From Reclinomonas americana ATCC 50394 (taxonomy: Eukaryota > Jakobida > Jakobea > Jakobida), in contig PS015213.1 of NCBI GenBank assembly GCA_048213135.1, positions 1-64,000 on the forward strand: a stretch of 64,000 bases of DNA. Reading direction: 5' to 3'. Each line of letters begins with the position of its first letter. Position 1 is the first letter of the stretch. Below the pieces are notes generated by a model. It was not told where the DNA came from. It did not search any database and saw only the letters and a program-made list of their open reading frames with translations. A program made the translations under genes and the position numbers. Shown here piece after piece: positions 20,840-33,066 of the stretch.

Positions 20840-23800
20840 ATGAAGCTGCTCGACGAGCCCGCCATCTTTCTGTGCGACTTGGCCGTGGTGGTCGGTCCAC
20901 CACCAGCCGGAGTTGTGGAGAGCAAACTGAAAAAGGCGCAGGGCGCTCCACCCACTCTCTTTGTTGCGTGTGCCACCCTCCACTCTCACACACACAGACG
21001 CACCAAGTACTCGCTCATGAGCGCCACAAGTGTCATGGCACTGATCAAATTCTCCCGCACATTGATGCACCACCGCAGGCCTCGCGTTGCGAGTTGGTGG
21101 ACGTGTACCCCGTCGACAAGCGCGCCGAGCCCTTTGTCAATGAGTTGCACTTGGTGAGTTGGGCGTGTGTGTGCGTCAGAGAGAGCAGCACACTCACTCA
21201 CTCACGCTCACTGATGATTCGTTTGTAACTCCGTCATCGTGCAGTTCACTCATTCGCAGTACTCGCCGATTGTGCTGTACGGCTGTCCACCGGGTGCCGG
21301 CAACGATGAGGACGACGACGATGAGGGTGCTGGTGCCGGTGATGCGCCGGAAGACACTCCGCTGTCGCGCGCACGCGGGCGACGCGGTCGGCGAGAGCGA
21401 GAGGACGGTGAGGCCGAGGAGGATGACAGGCTGAGTGCGTTGGATTCGATCGGGCCACTGCAGGATGGATCCGAGGGCGTGGGGTCGGGAGGCAGCGGCG
21501 AGCCGGGGCCGGGTACAGCTGGCGGCGCGGCGTCGTCGAGTGTGGGTGAATCGCAGGCGACCAGTATGCCCAGTTCGCGTTTCGTACTTTTTCTCATACT
21601 CGCTGTGATGACGATGGTGCTGCGTGCTCACACTCGTACAGTGCCGGCGTGGGATGACACAATCGAGGGTTTCGATCCACATCCGCTGCTCTTTCGGCTG
21701 CCGACGGTCAAGCAGGCGCCGCCACCCAACTTCTTCCACTTTGTGTTGACCGACGACAAGAAGCGCGAGTTGTTTGCGTATGCACTCGAGTACTTTGCGT
21801 TGCGGTCGGTCGCACTACCGCCCATGGAGGACGACGACAGTTGAGCATGGCTGCATGTGCTCATATTCTCTGTATTTGGCATGCCGCTGAGTGCATTTGT
21901 GTGATTCCCTCGCAGTGGAGGAACCCGTTCCAGAGCTGCTGCAACAGCCGCGAAGTAGTGCCGTGGCCACCGCAGCCATGATGACCACGGCTGGTGCACT
22001 GGTCAGTGCCACGCGCGAGGGCACAGAGCGAGTGGTGGCTGCCGCATTCCGACACAACTCTGGCCACTCGGGCTACGGCAGCGACGACGAGCCGAACAGC
22101 TCGGTCGACATTGCCAGCGACGACTCCATCAATGGCGACGAGACGCCCGGTTACTTGCTGATTCCGCCCACGGACCTGTTTGCACCGCAGTCTGCGCACG
22201 GGACCTCGGGGTCCGGTGTGATCTTTCATGAAGGTGCTCTGGGTGTCAAATTTGCCCATGTGTCAGCGTGAGCTGACGGGTGGTGTGCTCTTGTGGATCG
22301 CACAGCCGCCCTCGTGGAGGAAGACGATGCTGCGTCGGGCAGCAGTGGTGGCGGCGACGCTGCCGGTGCCAGCAAGTCCAGCGTGAAGAAGCGACCGTTT
22401 GCGCCACGCGCCGTCCGAGCGCCCACAGTTGTGCGCGCTTTTGTGCCGGTATGTCTGGTGTTTGTGTCCAAGCTGCCGATGTACCGCGTGTTCCGCGAGA
22501 TCTCGCTCCACGTGTGGGCCGACTACATCGAGCCCACCATGCGAGAGTTGGTGCGTGACGCTCTCGCTCTGCAATCTGGCTGGCGACTGCGGCTGACCGC
22601 AAGTCTGTTTCGTGTCTCGCGCAGATGCTCCAGGCAACGTGCGCATCCCCCATGTCGCCCCTGTTCACCAGCTTCCCCCTGCTGACGCCGTCGACCACCG
22701 ATGCGACTGTGCGCGATCTCGGCTCGTTTGACGATGGCGACCTGTCCGAGTCGTTCGACGGCCCGGGCAGGAGCAATGGCGAGCCGTCGGCAAGGATTGA
22801 GGCGGATTCTCTTCCTGAGCCGCACTCCATCGACACGCTGCCACAGTTCATCGGCTACTTGTGCGATCAGGTCGTGCTGTCAAAGGTGCTGCCCGATGTC
22901 GACGTTGAGGTCATCATCGGGGCGGCCGATCGTCGCGTGCGCATTCCGTGCGATGAGCAGTTGGACTTGATGAAGCCGCCGGTGAGAGGGCGCATCGTTG
23001 TAAGTTCACCAGCGTTCAGTGTTTCACTCGTTGCATGACGCCGCACAGGTCCCGCTGGCGCCACTTTTCTACTCGCTCGATGTCTCCAACATTCTGATCA
23101 TCATCAACGCCCTCCTTCTCGAACGGCACGTGGCAGTGGTCAGCAAGAATCGGTTCGTGTTGGTTTCGCATGCGTACTGCCATTGCGTGAGTGTCCACCA
23201 TCCGACACATTTCTCTGCGTGCGCCCAGTGCCCTGCTGACCATGGTCATGGATGCGCTTCGGTGTCTGATCTACCCGTTCCGCTGGGTCAATCCGTACAT
23301 GCCGCTGCTGCCACCGAGTATGCGCGAGTACATGCAATCGCCCGTGCCTGTGTTTATGGGCATCTGCAATGAGTTCGAGGAGGAGTACAAGTTCCTGCAG
23401 GAGCTGATCGAAGTGGAGAGTGCCGAGGTTTGTGTACTTTTGTATGTTTGCCGCAGGTTGTGGAGTACTGATTTGCTGGCTGGCTCGCTCCTTCTCAGTT
23501 GCGCCTGGTGATTGTGGATCTCGACGGCAACTCGGTGATCGACAATGGCCAGTTGCCACCTCTCCCTGAGCCGCATTGTGAGTGTCTGTGCAAGGTAGTG
23601 GAGAGATGCAATCAATTCTCATGCGTTGCTGGTGCAGGTCGGTCGCTGCGCATGGATCTCAAGCAGATCCTCACGCCGTCGCTGGAGGAGTTTGATCGGC
23701 TGCACGATTCCAACATTCTGTTCTGTTTCGACGGAGCCTCGTCGTTTGTTCGTCTCTGTCGCACTTGCGTTAATGGTATGTACGCTTGTGTCGACCTCAC

Positions 23801-26800
23801 GCTGCTGCGATGGTGACACAGATGTCGCCAATGGCACCGGTGCTCGATCGCGAGATCCAGCTTGTGTTTTGCAACTTTTTCGCCAACGTGATGCACAGCT
23901 ATCAACGAACGCTGGACAAGGAGTCTCACCGCTTCTTCTCTGACATGTTCTTGGACTTTCAGCTAGAGCACAACAAGGTTTCGTGGCGCCACCCTCTGCC
24001 CCATGTCTCTCACTTGCTCACGTCTACCATGCAGCGATTCTACGTGGAATTCGTGTCGACAATGATGTTTGACGACTGGGTCGTGCGGCAGTGCAGCGAG
24101 GCTCTGTTCATGCACTTTTTCAACGACTACTGCCGCAATGTGACGCTGCATCGGAGTGAGGCGTCCACCTACTTGCGCCGGACACAGTACCTGGCGTTGC
24201 GTTGATCCACATTGCACTTGCAGCCGCTGGCACTCACTGTGAATGGGCCCTCACTGTCGCAGCATCACCGCCAACGATGAGCAGCCGGAAAGCTATCCGC
24301 GCGTCGCCATTGTGTGCGAACCGTGTTTCCAGCGACCCGCACTCGCAGACTTGCGTGGTGGGTGCCTTCTGCGTGTGCGTGACGTCTGCTTTCGTTGTTG
24401 TGGCCACTCAAAATTCATTGTCCGCGCAGTGGAGAGGAGCACCAGCGACTTGGAGGTGGATTCGGATGCGCGTCGGCGCACTGAAGTCGAGTCATACCAG
24501 ACCATGTCGCATCCGTTCCACTCGAGCCGTGTGCCTCGACCCGAGTACCAGTTGCTCCTCGGTCGCTTGTCAGACGTGATCTCTGGCTCGGCCCCCGCGG
24601 TGTGTGCAGTGTTGTGTACAGCAGCTCCCCACAACCACCTGTCACCCTGAAGAACGTCATTCTTTTTTGGTTGCAGCGCGTGCTCTGCAGCGTGCTCGTG
24701 ATGCGCTGCTCTGTGTACCGACGTATGCAGCAGCACATGAAGGCGCTGCAGGACTTGAACATCTTCCTGGACTTGAATCGAACCGAGAGGCGAGTGCGCT
24801 GTGTGGCGTTTCGGCGCGTGCTATTGTCCCTTGGTGGCTAGCCCGCTCACTCTTGTGTGGCGCAGAATCATCTCAGAACAAGTGGTACTTGCGTTGGTCG
24901 AGCACTGCTTGGTCTTGCTACCACCGGACCAGCTGCAATTCACGCATACCATGGACCCCGAAATCAAGCTCATTGCCGACCGCATGCTGCGAAGTTACGC
25001 ACGTGCCGTTGAGTGGCGCACTGCGCGAAAAGTCTGCTGATGTACTCGCTGTTTCTCGTTAGGCCCGCCGGAGTTGCTGGTGGAAACCATGGGCAGTTGG
25101 CTGGCCGTCGATTACGATGTGCCTGCCGCGACCACTGGCGGTCACTGCAACCCGCGCGCCATGTTGAATGCCCTCTCCATATTCCCCAGTACGCAGACGC
25201 TACCGGAGCAAGAGTTTATGGTCCTGTGCACCGACCATGCGCTCGTGTCGACCACGGCATCTGCTCGTCGGTATGTTTTTCTGCTTCGTGTGAAGATTAA
25301 GGATGGATGGTTGCTCACTCACGCATGTCATCCCAAGGTTGTACAACGCGTTGCTGGACCATCGCACGCATCTCGTGACAGTGTCGGGAGTGCGTGCTTT
25401 CCTGCAAAACCTGGACAAGATCCGCAAGAACTGCAACTCGTATATGCCGCGCTTCCACATGCGTGAGTGCCTGTGTGGATGGACAATTTTGTTTCACACA
25501 TCCGCCGTGTGTGTTGACGCTTGTGCATTCCACGACAGAGCGCAACGAGTTTGTGGTGTACGTCTCATCACTCGTCTCGAATTCGAGCGGCAGCATGGGT
25601 CGGCTGGTCTTCACGAATCAGCGCGTGCTCTTTGGCTTCTCCGAGTTTAGCGAGATCGCCAGATTCGACATCCTGCTGCAGGCCTACAAGTTCAACCTCA
25701 TCTACCTCATTCCACCTGGTGCGCGACAAATTGATACTTCGTCTCTGTATATGCTTAGAATCTCGTCCTTTGTTGCTCACGTCAACATGGGTAAGGTCTC
25801 CCGTGCATTCGTGTGTTCGGCGTGGAGGGCGAGTTCACGAGCGCGGCGGGTGGCGTGTCGTTTGTGGTGTGGACGGACCGCGACATGGTGCTGGAATTCT
25901 TCAAGTGCGCTTTGATTGCTACTCCCGTCCCCTCCTCCAGTACGCGTCCGTCCTTACAATCGTGCGTCTCCAGTGAGTTGATTCAGGCGCATCGCATCGT
26001 CCGCGAGTTTTCCAGAAGAGAGGTTTGCGTCGTTCTTGCAACTCTTGTTTTGCGAAAGGTCGTTTCAACTCTGTGCGCTTGCCCGTGTACAGCCGGAAGA
26101 TGTGGCGGCATCATGTGTTCTGGTGGACGACGCCGCCAACTCGGTACTGCTGTCACAGGCACTTCGTGGACTGCGGTTTGTCGACCCCAGGGTGCGTAGA
26201 CTCTCGCCGCCTAGCGCAGCGTACACGTCCTCACTCGCTCACTGATGCACAGGCATCGCTGTTGCAACACAACGAGGATTTGGCGTTGGTCAACACCGAG
26301 TACCAGGTGCTGTCTGTGGCTGCATTGGTCGCGGTCGTTGCCATCTCGTGTCTCTCTCTCACACAAACACAACACGTTTTGCAGAACATGTCGGAGAATC
26401 GGGCACTGAACTTTGGTCCGCTTCCAACATCGACATCGTCGACCATGGTGTTTGATCCGAATCGAGTGGTGGACGAGGCACTGACCAGTATGGTCGACGT
26501 ACTCAATCGCTGTGCGTACATTGTGCGCGCCAGTGTATCTGTCATGTGAGTCTCACCCCCCGTATGCAGTCAATGTCAACAGCACCTATGTTGGCGAGGC
26601 ACTCGAGACCAAGCTGCGCTCCATTGCCCGCTCTCACGACTTTTCGGTTGCCGAACAAATGAGTGCACGGTTGCGCCTGGTGAGTGGCGCCCCTGTCTTG
26701 TAGCCGATGCGATATGTGGATGTGTGACTGTCGTGCGCAGGTGGATCCACGCTCGATTATACAGAACGAACCGCGCTACATCGCCTTCTTTGTCAACTTG

Positions 26801-27911
26801 TACAATCTGCTTGTTGCGTTTCACTCTATCAGCCACCAGCCCCGTGCTTCGCTGATAACGGGTTCTTCCTCACTCTCGCGTGCAGATGTTGCACGGTATA
26901 TTACTGCACGGGTATCCCAAGCGAGGATCGGCACGCAAAACATTCTTTGCCAACACCAAGTACAAGGTCGGCGAGTTTGTTCTGTCACTAGACGACATTC
27001 AGCATGGCATTTTGCGAGGTGGGTTGTCGGTTCAATCTCCTGCGGCCTTTTGTTGCTGTGCTCTCATTCTCGTGTGACAGGTGACCGCAACCGTCCTCAT
27101 GGAATGGGCAAGACGTACTTTTCCAAGCGCGACAAGGCTCGCGAGCTGCGCCTGCGGAATCCCAGTCCACTGCTCGTCTGTTGTCTGTCCACCTGCTCGG
27201 TGTCGAGTCCTGCCGTGTCCATCCTCAGGTAGATCAGCGAGCCAAGCCAATCCCACCCCGTTTGACAGTGCTCAACTAACTCTCCTTCCATCATCACGCA
27301 GATGGGACACCTACGACGTGTCGTTCCGCCGCGTGTGCTCCGAATTCATCGCCAAGGATGCGATTCTGGATCAGGAACGCCGCCTCGTTTCGTGTGAGAT
27401 GAAAGAATTGCGTGTCATATGCGAGTCTCGCCACTCATGCCTGTTTTGCAGGTCACCTTGCCGGCAGTGTTTTCGACCTATCGCGGTGACTTTGGCGGCA
27501 GCGACATTGAACTGCTGCGCAAGCTGTTGCCGTACATGACGCTGGCGCAGTCGATTGCGCTGCAGAATGCTCTGGACAGACATCTGATCGAGCAGAACAA
27601 GTTCAAGGTGCAGTATGCGAGCTACGACTGGGACCCGTGCGTGCGGTACGATCGAACTGCGTTTGATTTCAACCTCAGTTGCGTTTTTGCCACCCCATCG
27701 CCAGCTGCATTTCAGTGTTCCTCATGAGATACGTACGCTCCGCGCGCGCGCAGTGCAAACTGCAAGTGGGGCAAGCGGCTCCGGAAGCTCCCCTGGAAGC
27801 GGCGAGGGTGACGCTGATGAGGCAAGCGGCAGCCACCCCGACGTCCACGCCATTGTGAAGAGCTTTGGCGCGGTGCGCGACGGCACCAGACCACCGAGCA
27901 ATCGCAAGTGA
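20840..27911 (+). CDS. Giant DENN - GRAM - DUF547 protein
   Basis: More than 1,900 residues in about 25 exons. uDENN: AIFLCDLAVVVGPPPAG, NFFHFVLTDDKKRELFAYAL, VPVCLVFVSKLPMYRVFREI. cDENN: APLFYSLDVSNILIIINALL then ERHVAVVSKN, MDALRCLIYPFRWVNPYMPL, VPVFMGICNEFEEEYKFLQE, LRLVIVDLDGNSV. dDENN: IQLVFCNFFANVMHSYQRTL and MQRFYVEFVSTMMFDDWVV. A 76 bp intron (24187-24262) joins LRRT to ITANDEQPESYPR in frame, so the downstream part belongs to the same gene. Next comes a GRAM-like region (GRLVFTNQRVLFGFSEFSEI), then DUF547: IAFFVNLYNLLVAF, LHGILLHGYP, YKVGEFVLSLDDIQHGILRG, LPAVFSTYRGDFGGSDIELL. DENN domains are Rab GEFs; the role of DUF547 is unknown. Probably a membrane-recruited Rab activator. Stop at 27909-27911, convergent with SNF5. 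Confidence 0.85.
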
Positions 27912-27970
27912 GATGAGGATGAGAGGATGATGATGATGATGATGATAGTATAGTATGTTTCGATTGTGTT

Positions 27971-30139
27971 TCATTCTTCTTGCTGGCCCGCCGATGGGGG
28001 ACGAACGTCGCCTTGAGCCACGAGGAAGTCGTACAGCTTGTTGGTCTTGTTGACACCTGCGAACCGGTATCAGCTACATGTGACAAGGATATTGCAAACG
28101 AGAGAAGAGGAGGTACCGATGCGGATCATGTCGCGTGCGGTGCGCTTCAGCAGGTAACCGTCCTTGTGATACTGAGTGACGAGTGCCTCGTGGAAGCGCA
28201 AAAAGTTCTCGGGAGTGATGCGGTTCTCGCGACAAAAGCGCTTCTGGACCTCAGTCAGCTCCTCGTATTGCGCAAACGTGTGCATCTGTGCATTGTAACA
28301 TCGCGTGGGTGCGACGGTGAGAGGCGACAGCAAGTAAGCAAGTAAAGCGGAACCTGTTTAAAATTCAGATGCTGCGCATGGGAGTGGTAGACGGCGTGCA
28401 CCTGGGCCACATCACTGTCACACACACACATAGCTTTGTCAGCAACGACCCTACAGCACAAAGAGACGTCGCAAGAGAGACCTGGCAGGAAACTCGTCGG
28501 TGCTGAACCGCACAATCTTCCGTGGCGGCAGTTGCGGAACGGCGGTACCGAGGAAAGAACCGGTGGCCTCGAGGAGCGCGAGAGTTGCTGTGGGAATCTG
28601 GTGAGAACACACACACACGCTCACGCGCGTGAGCGAGTGACCGCAACATTTCCTCTGCACGCGCATGGCGCCACTGTCGACAAACACGTCCATATTTCGC
28701 CGCCGATATCTGCACTCCACAATCAGTCACTGCCATCGGCAGGCGTACGCGCGATGACGCCACGTACCGCGCTTGCCGTTCCTCGATCGGCTCGATGCGG
28801 CTAACATCGTCGCGATTGACCTTGGCCACCACCGGCTCGAACTGACTCTGTTCGAGCTCGTCGCGTACAAGCGAGTACTCGTCGCTTGGTTCGTGAACCA
28901 GAACAATGCCGCGGCTGATCTCGTCGTTCGCATCCGCAGGATAGCCATTCTGAATGTACTCCTACGAAGAGAACCGCACAAGGAAGGATAGCGATGAGGA
29001 GGAAGCCGGCAGCGACATGACATTGCCGATCGACGAAACTCTCCTCGCCTGCAGCACCTGCTCGCGGATGGAGTGTGCAATCGGCACCAACCACTCGGTT
29101 CCGAGAGCCATCTCGGCGCACAGGCACGTGGCAAACTCTTCAGGGCTGGCATGCGGATTGTTAATGTCCCACTCAAAGTTGTCTTGCAACACCGTCAGGC
29201 CGATGCGCAGGTTCAGCTGAGCGAAACAAGTGAGCAGCTCATGAGAGAGACGGCACAGCGACGACAGAGATGCGCACCGAAATGTTGACACGAAAGGAGC
29301 GACCGACAGGCGCCGGGTGCGACAAGACACGAGCGGCGTACTCGATCTGACCACGACACGTCTCCGCCACCTGATGCATGTACTCGGAGGTCAATCGATA
29401 CTCGGTGGCCAGTCGCAGCACAAAGTTGTTGAGGCCCTCCTCGTACAGATGACGCGTCTCCTCCTCGTCCTCCTCTGCGTCACCTACAGTCGCGCGCGCA
29501 TCGTCGTTCAGCACATACGCACGAAGATACACACTCGCGCTGTGCATGCAAAAACCTCCCAGATCCCACAGAAACACATCCTGCAGTCGCCCCAACTCGC
29601 CGCAGTCAACGTCGAGTCGAATGGGGACCAGCCGATCAAACGAGCGGTAGGCGAACAACGGCCCTGCGGCAGCCGCAGCCGCCGCAGCCGACTCCTCAGC
29701 AGCAGCAGCAGCGGCCGCGCGCGATGGCCTGCCGCGCATGCCTTGCGACGATGATGCTGATGATGCCGATGCAGCATGCTCACCGGCGTGCTCACCGGCA
29801 TCCATGGGCGTGGCACTGCGCGAGACCTGCCACACACGCGTGTGCATCAGAGACAGTGGAGGCTTGAGTGCGTGTGTTTGCGTGTGTGAGAGTGACCTCG
29901 CGACTATCGCCATTGATGTTCTCCTCGTCATCTTCGTCGTCCATGTCACCGTCGTCCTCATCAAACTCCTCGCCGTCGTCGTCGCGAGGTGAGACGGCGC
30001 CAGAGGAGAGGCGACTGCTGTTCAGACTCTCGCCATCGCGCTCACTGCGCACTGCGGAGACTGAGCGGGAAAGAGAGTGAGCAGGAGCAGGAGATTGTGC
30101 AGAGGACTGTGCACACAAACCATCGTCATCCACGTCCAT
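27971..30139 (-). CDS. SNF5/SMARCB1 homologue with C-terminal SWIRM domain
   Basis: Core subunit of SWI/SNF-type chromatin remodellers. Starts MDVDDDGLCAQSSAQSPAPA, then an acidic segment and a poly-Ala stretch. SNF5 repeat 1: RLVPIRLDVDCGELGRLQDV, FLWDLGGF, then YRLTSEYMHQVAETCRGQIE. Repeat 2: LRIGLTVLQDNFEWDINNPH and LVPIAHSIREQVLQ. The C-terminal exons give PPRKIVRFSTDEFPA, VAQVHAVYHSHAQHLNFKQ and then LTEVQKRFCRENRITPENFL, TARDMIRIG spliced to VNKTNKLYDFLVAQGDVRP. The last part matches the SWIRM fold as seen in ADA2 and LSD1-type proteins. I checked frame continuity across the last five introns by eye. Ends GQQEE, stop at 27971-27973, 59 bp from the convergent DENN gene. Confidence 0.87.
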
Positions 30140-30297
30140 TGTGACACGCAGCGACAACGAGTTGTCTTGCGGATTGATGGTCGGATTGATTGTGTGTGGC
30201 GGGAATGCAAGCAACGGGACAGGGGACTCGTAGTTGCTTTGTTTAATGAATTCATGGTGTGCCCGAGGCGTACGCCACATGAGCAAACGTGGCTGGC

Positions 30298-33020
30298 TCA
30301 GGGCTTCACCAGGTGGTTCTTCTCCGGCTCCAGGAAGTGCTCAATCATGGCCTGTTCGACGGCCTCGGATCGCACACGAGCCGTGGCGGCGTCGGGGCCC
30401 GAGCACTCCACATAGTACTTCAGCTTGGGCTCGGTGCCCGAGTTGCGCAGCGTCACCGTGCCGCCGCCCTCCACCGTGTATGTGATCATCTGCAGTGCAT
30501 GAACGAAGGCAGGTGAGACAGATGCTTATGGGAACGTGAAGAAACGAGGAACGTGCCTGGCTGTCGGTGACCAGCGGCAGGCGCGACTTGTGATCCTCGA
30601 ATGCATCGTCGAAACCGAGCGTAACGTCACGAATGTTCTTCGCACTGCGTGCGTGGTCAGACGAGAGGCAGCGCCGACAACAAATTTCACGACTGGCTCA
30701 CCGGTAGGGTCCGAATTCACGCAAGTATCCGCCATCCGGACCGCCGGTGCGCAGGCGCTTGAACACGGCATCCGAGTCCTCGGTGTGGTAGCAGAAAAAG
30801 TACTTGTTGATCATGTGGAAGTAGCCGTATCTGCAGCAGAAGGGTCAGTGCAATGCGTCGACGGAGAGCGCCACGTCGATGCATCACGCAACTTGCGGTA
30901 CATGTTGTCCAAATGTTGCCTGACCGAGATGCCCTGTCGCTTCAGATCCAGCACCAGCTCCGTCATGATGGCGGCCGTGCGCAGGCCGTCCTTGTCCAGG
31001 TTCAGGTCGCCGACCAGGAACCCTAACACAACGAAGTGTCAGCAGCATGCTGCCACCCAACGACGACGCTACAGTGACACGAGCTCTCACCGAGTTCCAC
31101 CTCGTAGGCAAACAGGAAGTGATAGCCACGACGCACGTACTCGTCGGCCTTGTTGCCCATCCACTTGAATCCAGTCAGCGTGTCGGCAAACTCGAATCCC
31201 TCCGCGTCGGCCATGGCTTTCAAAAACTTGGACGACACCGTGCTCGCCACCATCACCGCCGAGCCTGCTCGCAGACAACGGGTATCTCCGTCAGCTTAAG
31301 CTAAGAGACGAGGAAAGCGCAACGTGCAAACCTGGCTCCTTGTCGGCGTTGCGCTCGCGCCACATGCGCCATGCATACTCGGCAAACAGGTTGGCGATTT
31401 CGTTGCCATTCAACACGTACCACGTGCCACTGCTCACACACACACGCGCGCGCCAAGCATCGTGAGTACATGAGGTAGTCAACAGCGCAGCAGAAAGTCC
31501 TCGCAACTTCTCCTGCACCGCCACGGCCAGTCGATCGGCGTCGGGGTCGTTGGCCACCACATAATCGGCACCCACCTCAGTGGCCGTCTTGATTGCCAGA
31601 TCCTGTCGCACCTCACCTCAGTGTCAACGTTTCTCGTCATTGCTACTATACACACACACACTGCACAACGCACCATGGCACCCTTCTCCTCGGGATTAGG
31701 GAAGCGCACAGTGGGGAATTCGGGATCGGGATTGATCTGTTCGACCGTGGGAATGTACGGTGGCAGGCCAAATGCCTCGAACGCTCGCGCCACAAACGGC
31801 GCACCAACACCGTGCATGGCCGTGTACACCACCTTCATGTCGGATTGCTGGTTCTGCGAGCTGTGCACAGTGTCTCGCAGTGAGCGGATACGGCAGAGAG
31901 AAATATGCAATCAAATAAAGCCGACACACACCGCTTGTGGCAGTACTCGTCATGCACGGCCTTGAAATACGCGTCGCACACCTCGTCAAACGGATCGTGA
32001 CACAGCGCCGAATCACGCACATGCTCCGCCTGCTCGTACACACCCGCCCATGGCTCCTGATTTTCCTCAATGCGCTTCGCGATGCCGGCGTCGTGAGGCG
32101 GAATGATCTGCAGGCATGCAACAGTGAGGCGTGCAGGCCACACAGCGCGAGAGACTGCGTGTCGAGTCCACACCTGGCACCCATTCTCCCAGTACACCTT
32201 GTAGCCGTTGTCGGCTTTCGGGTTGTGGCTCGCCGTGACCATGACACCGGCCACCGTCTGTAGCTTGCGCACTCCGTACGCCTGCACAGAGCCATCAGCA
32301 ACACGAAGCGAAAGAGCAGAAAGAGAGAGAGAGAGAAGAGACACAAACGCACCACCATCGGCGTCGCCACAATCTTGGAGAAGAGATGCACACGCGCGCC
32401 ACGTTGCACAAACACCGACGCTGTCAAGCGAGCATACTCGAGCGAATGGTGCCGCGCATCGTGACCAATCACAATGCCGCGGTTGCGCACAGTCTCCTCG
32501 CCAAACACATCACACAGATGCACAAACAGACCCTACCACGCAGCAATGATGAACAGCACAGCTCGCACAAGAGAAAAGAGAGAGAGAAAAAAGATGCGCA
32601 CCTGCGTCGCCTGCATGATAATGAGACCATTCATGCGATTGAAGCCGGCCTCCATGCGTCCACGCAAGCCTGCACCCAACGCAACGCATCAGTCGCTGAC
32701 GAGAGAGAGTGCGCGCAAGCAAGAGAGAGCGAGACAGACCTGCAGTTCCAAATGCAATGCGCTTGCCCAATCGCGCACGCAGCTCCTCTGTCGCCGACTC
32801 ACGCGTGCTGGCCTCGCTCACCGCCGCCTCTGCATCTTCACCAAGCGCAATGCCTGCACGCACCGCCAGCTGACGAATCTGCTCACGCGTGTCCGGGTCG
32901 CGATCTGCACAAGAGCATGAGCATGAGCGCGCGTGCGTATGTGTGTGTGCATGTCTGATGCACGCAACCAAGCGCAAGCCACGAGTGGACCAGTTGTGCA
33001 AGCTCAGGCGACGAACTCAT
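30298..33020 (-). CDS. PGM2: Phosphoglucomutase-2 / phosphopentomutase
   Basis: Interconverts hexose or pentose 1- and 6(5)-phosphates in the cytosol. Alpha-D-phosphohexomutase signatures in order: start [54 protein letters not shown]; catalytic serine loop [39 protein letters not shown], typical of the PGM2 branch; metal loop [16 protein letters not shown]; sugar-binding [16 protein letters not shown]; and phosphate-binding [15 protein letters not shown]. Ends EKNHLVKP. About ten short introns. The start codon lies only 46 bp from the divergent guanylate kinase start. Confidence 0.95.
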
Positions 33021-33066
33021 GACGAAAGTGATCGACGGATGAGCGATCGACTGTTCGTTCTTTGCG
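33021..33066. promoter_or_regulatory. 46 bp bidirectional intergenic region
   Basis: The shortest divergent spacer in the window, between ATG 33020 (PGM2) and ATG 33067 (guanylate kinase). It contains GATCGAC twice (33030-33036 and 33045-33051), separated by GGATGAGC. Both 5' UTRs and any core promoter must overlap it or lie within the coding exons. Confidence 0.5.
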
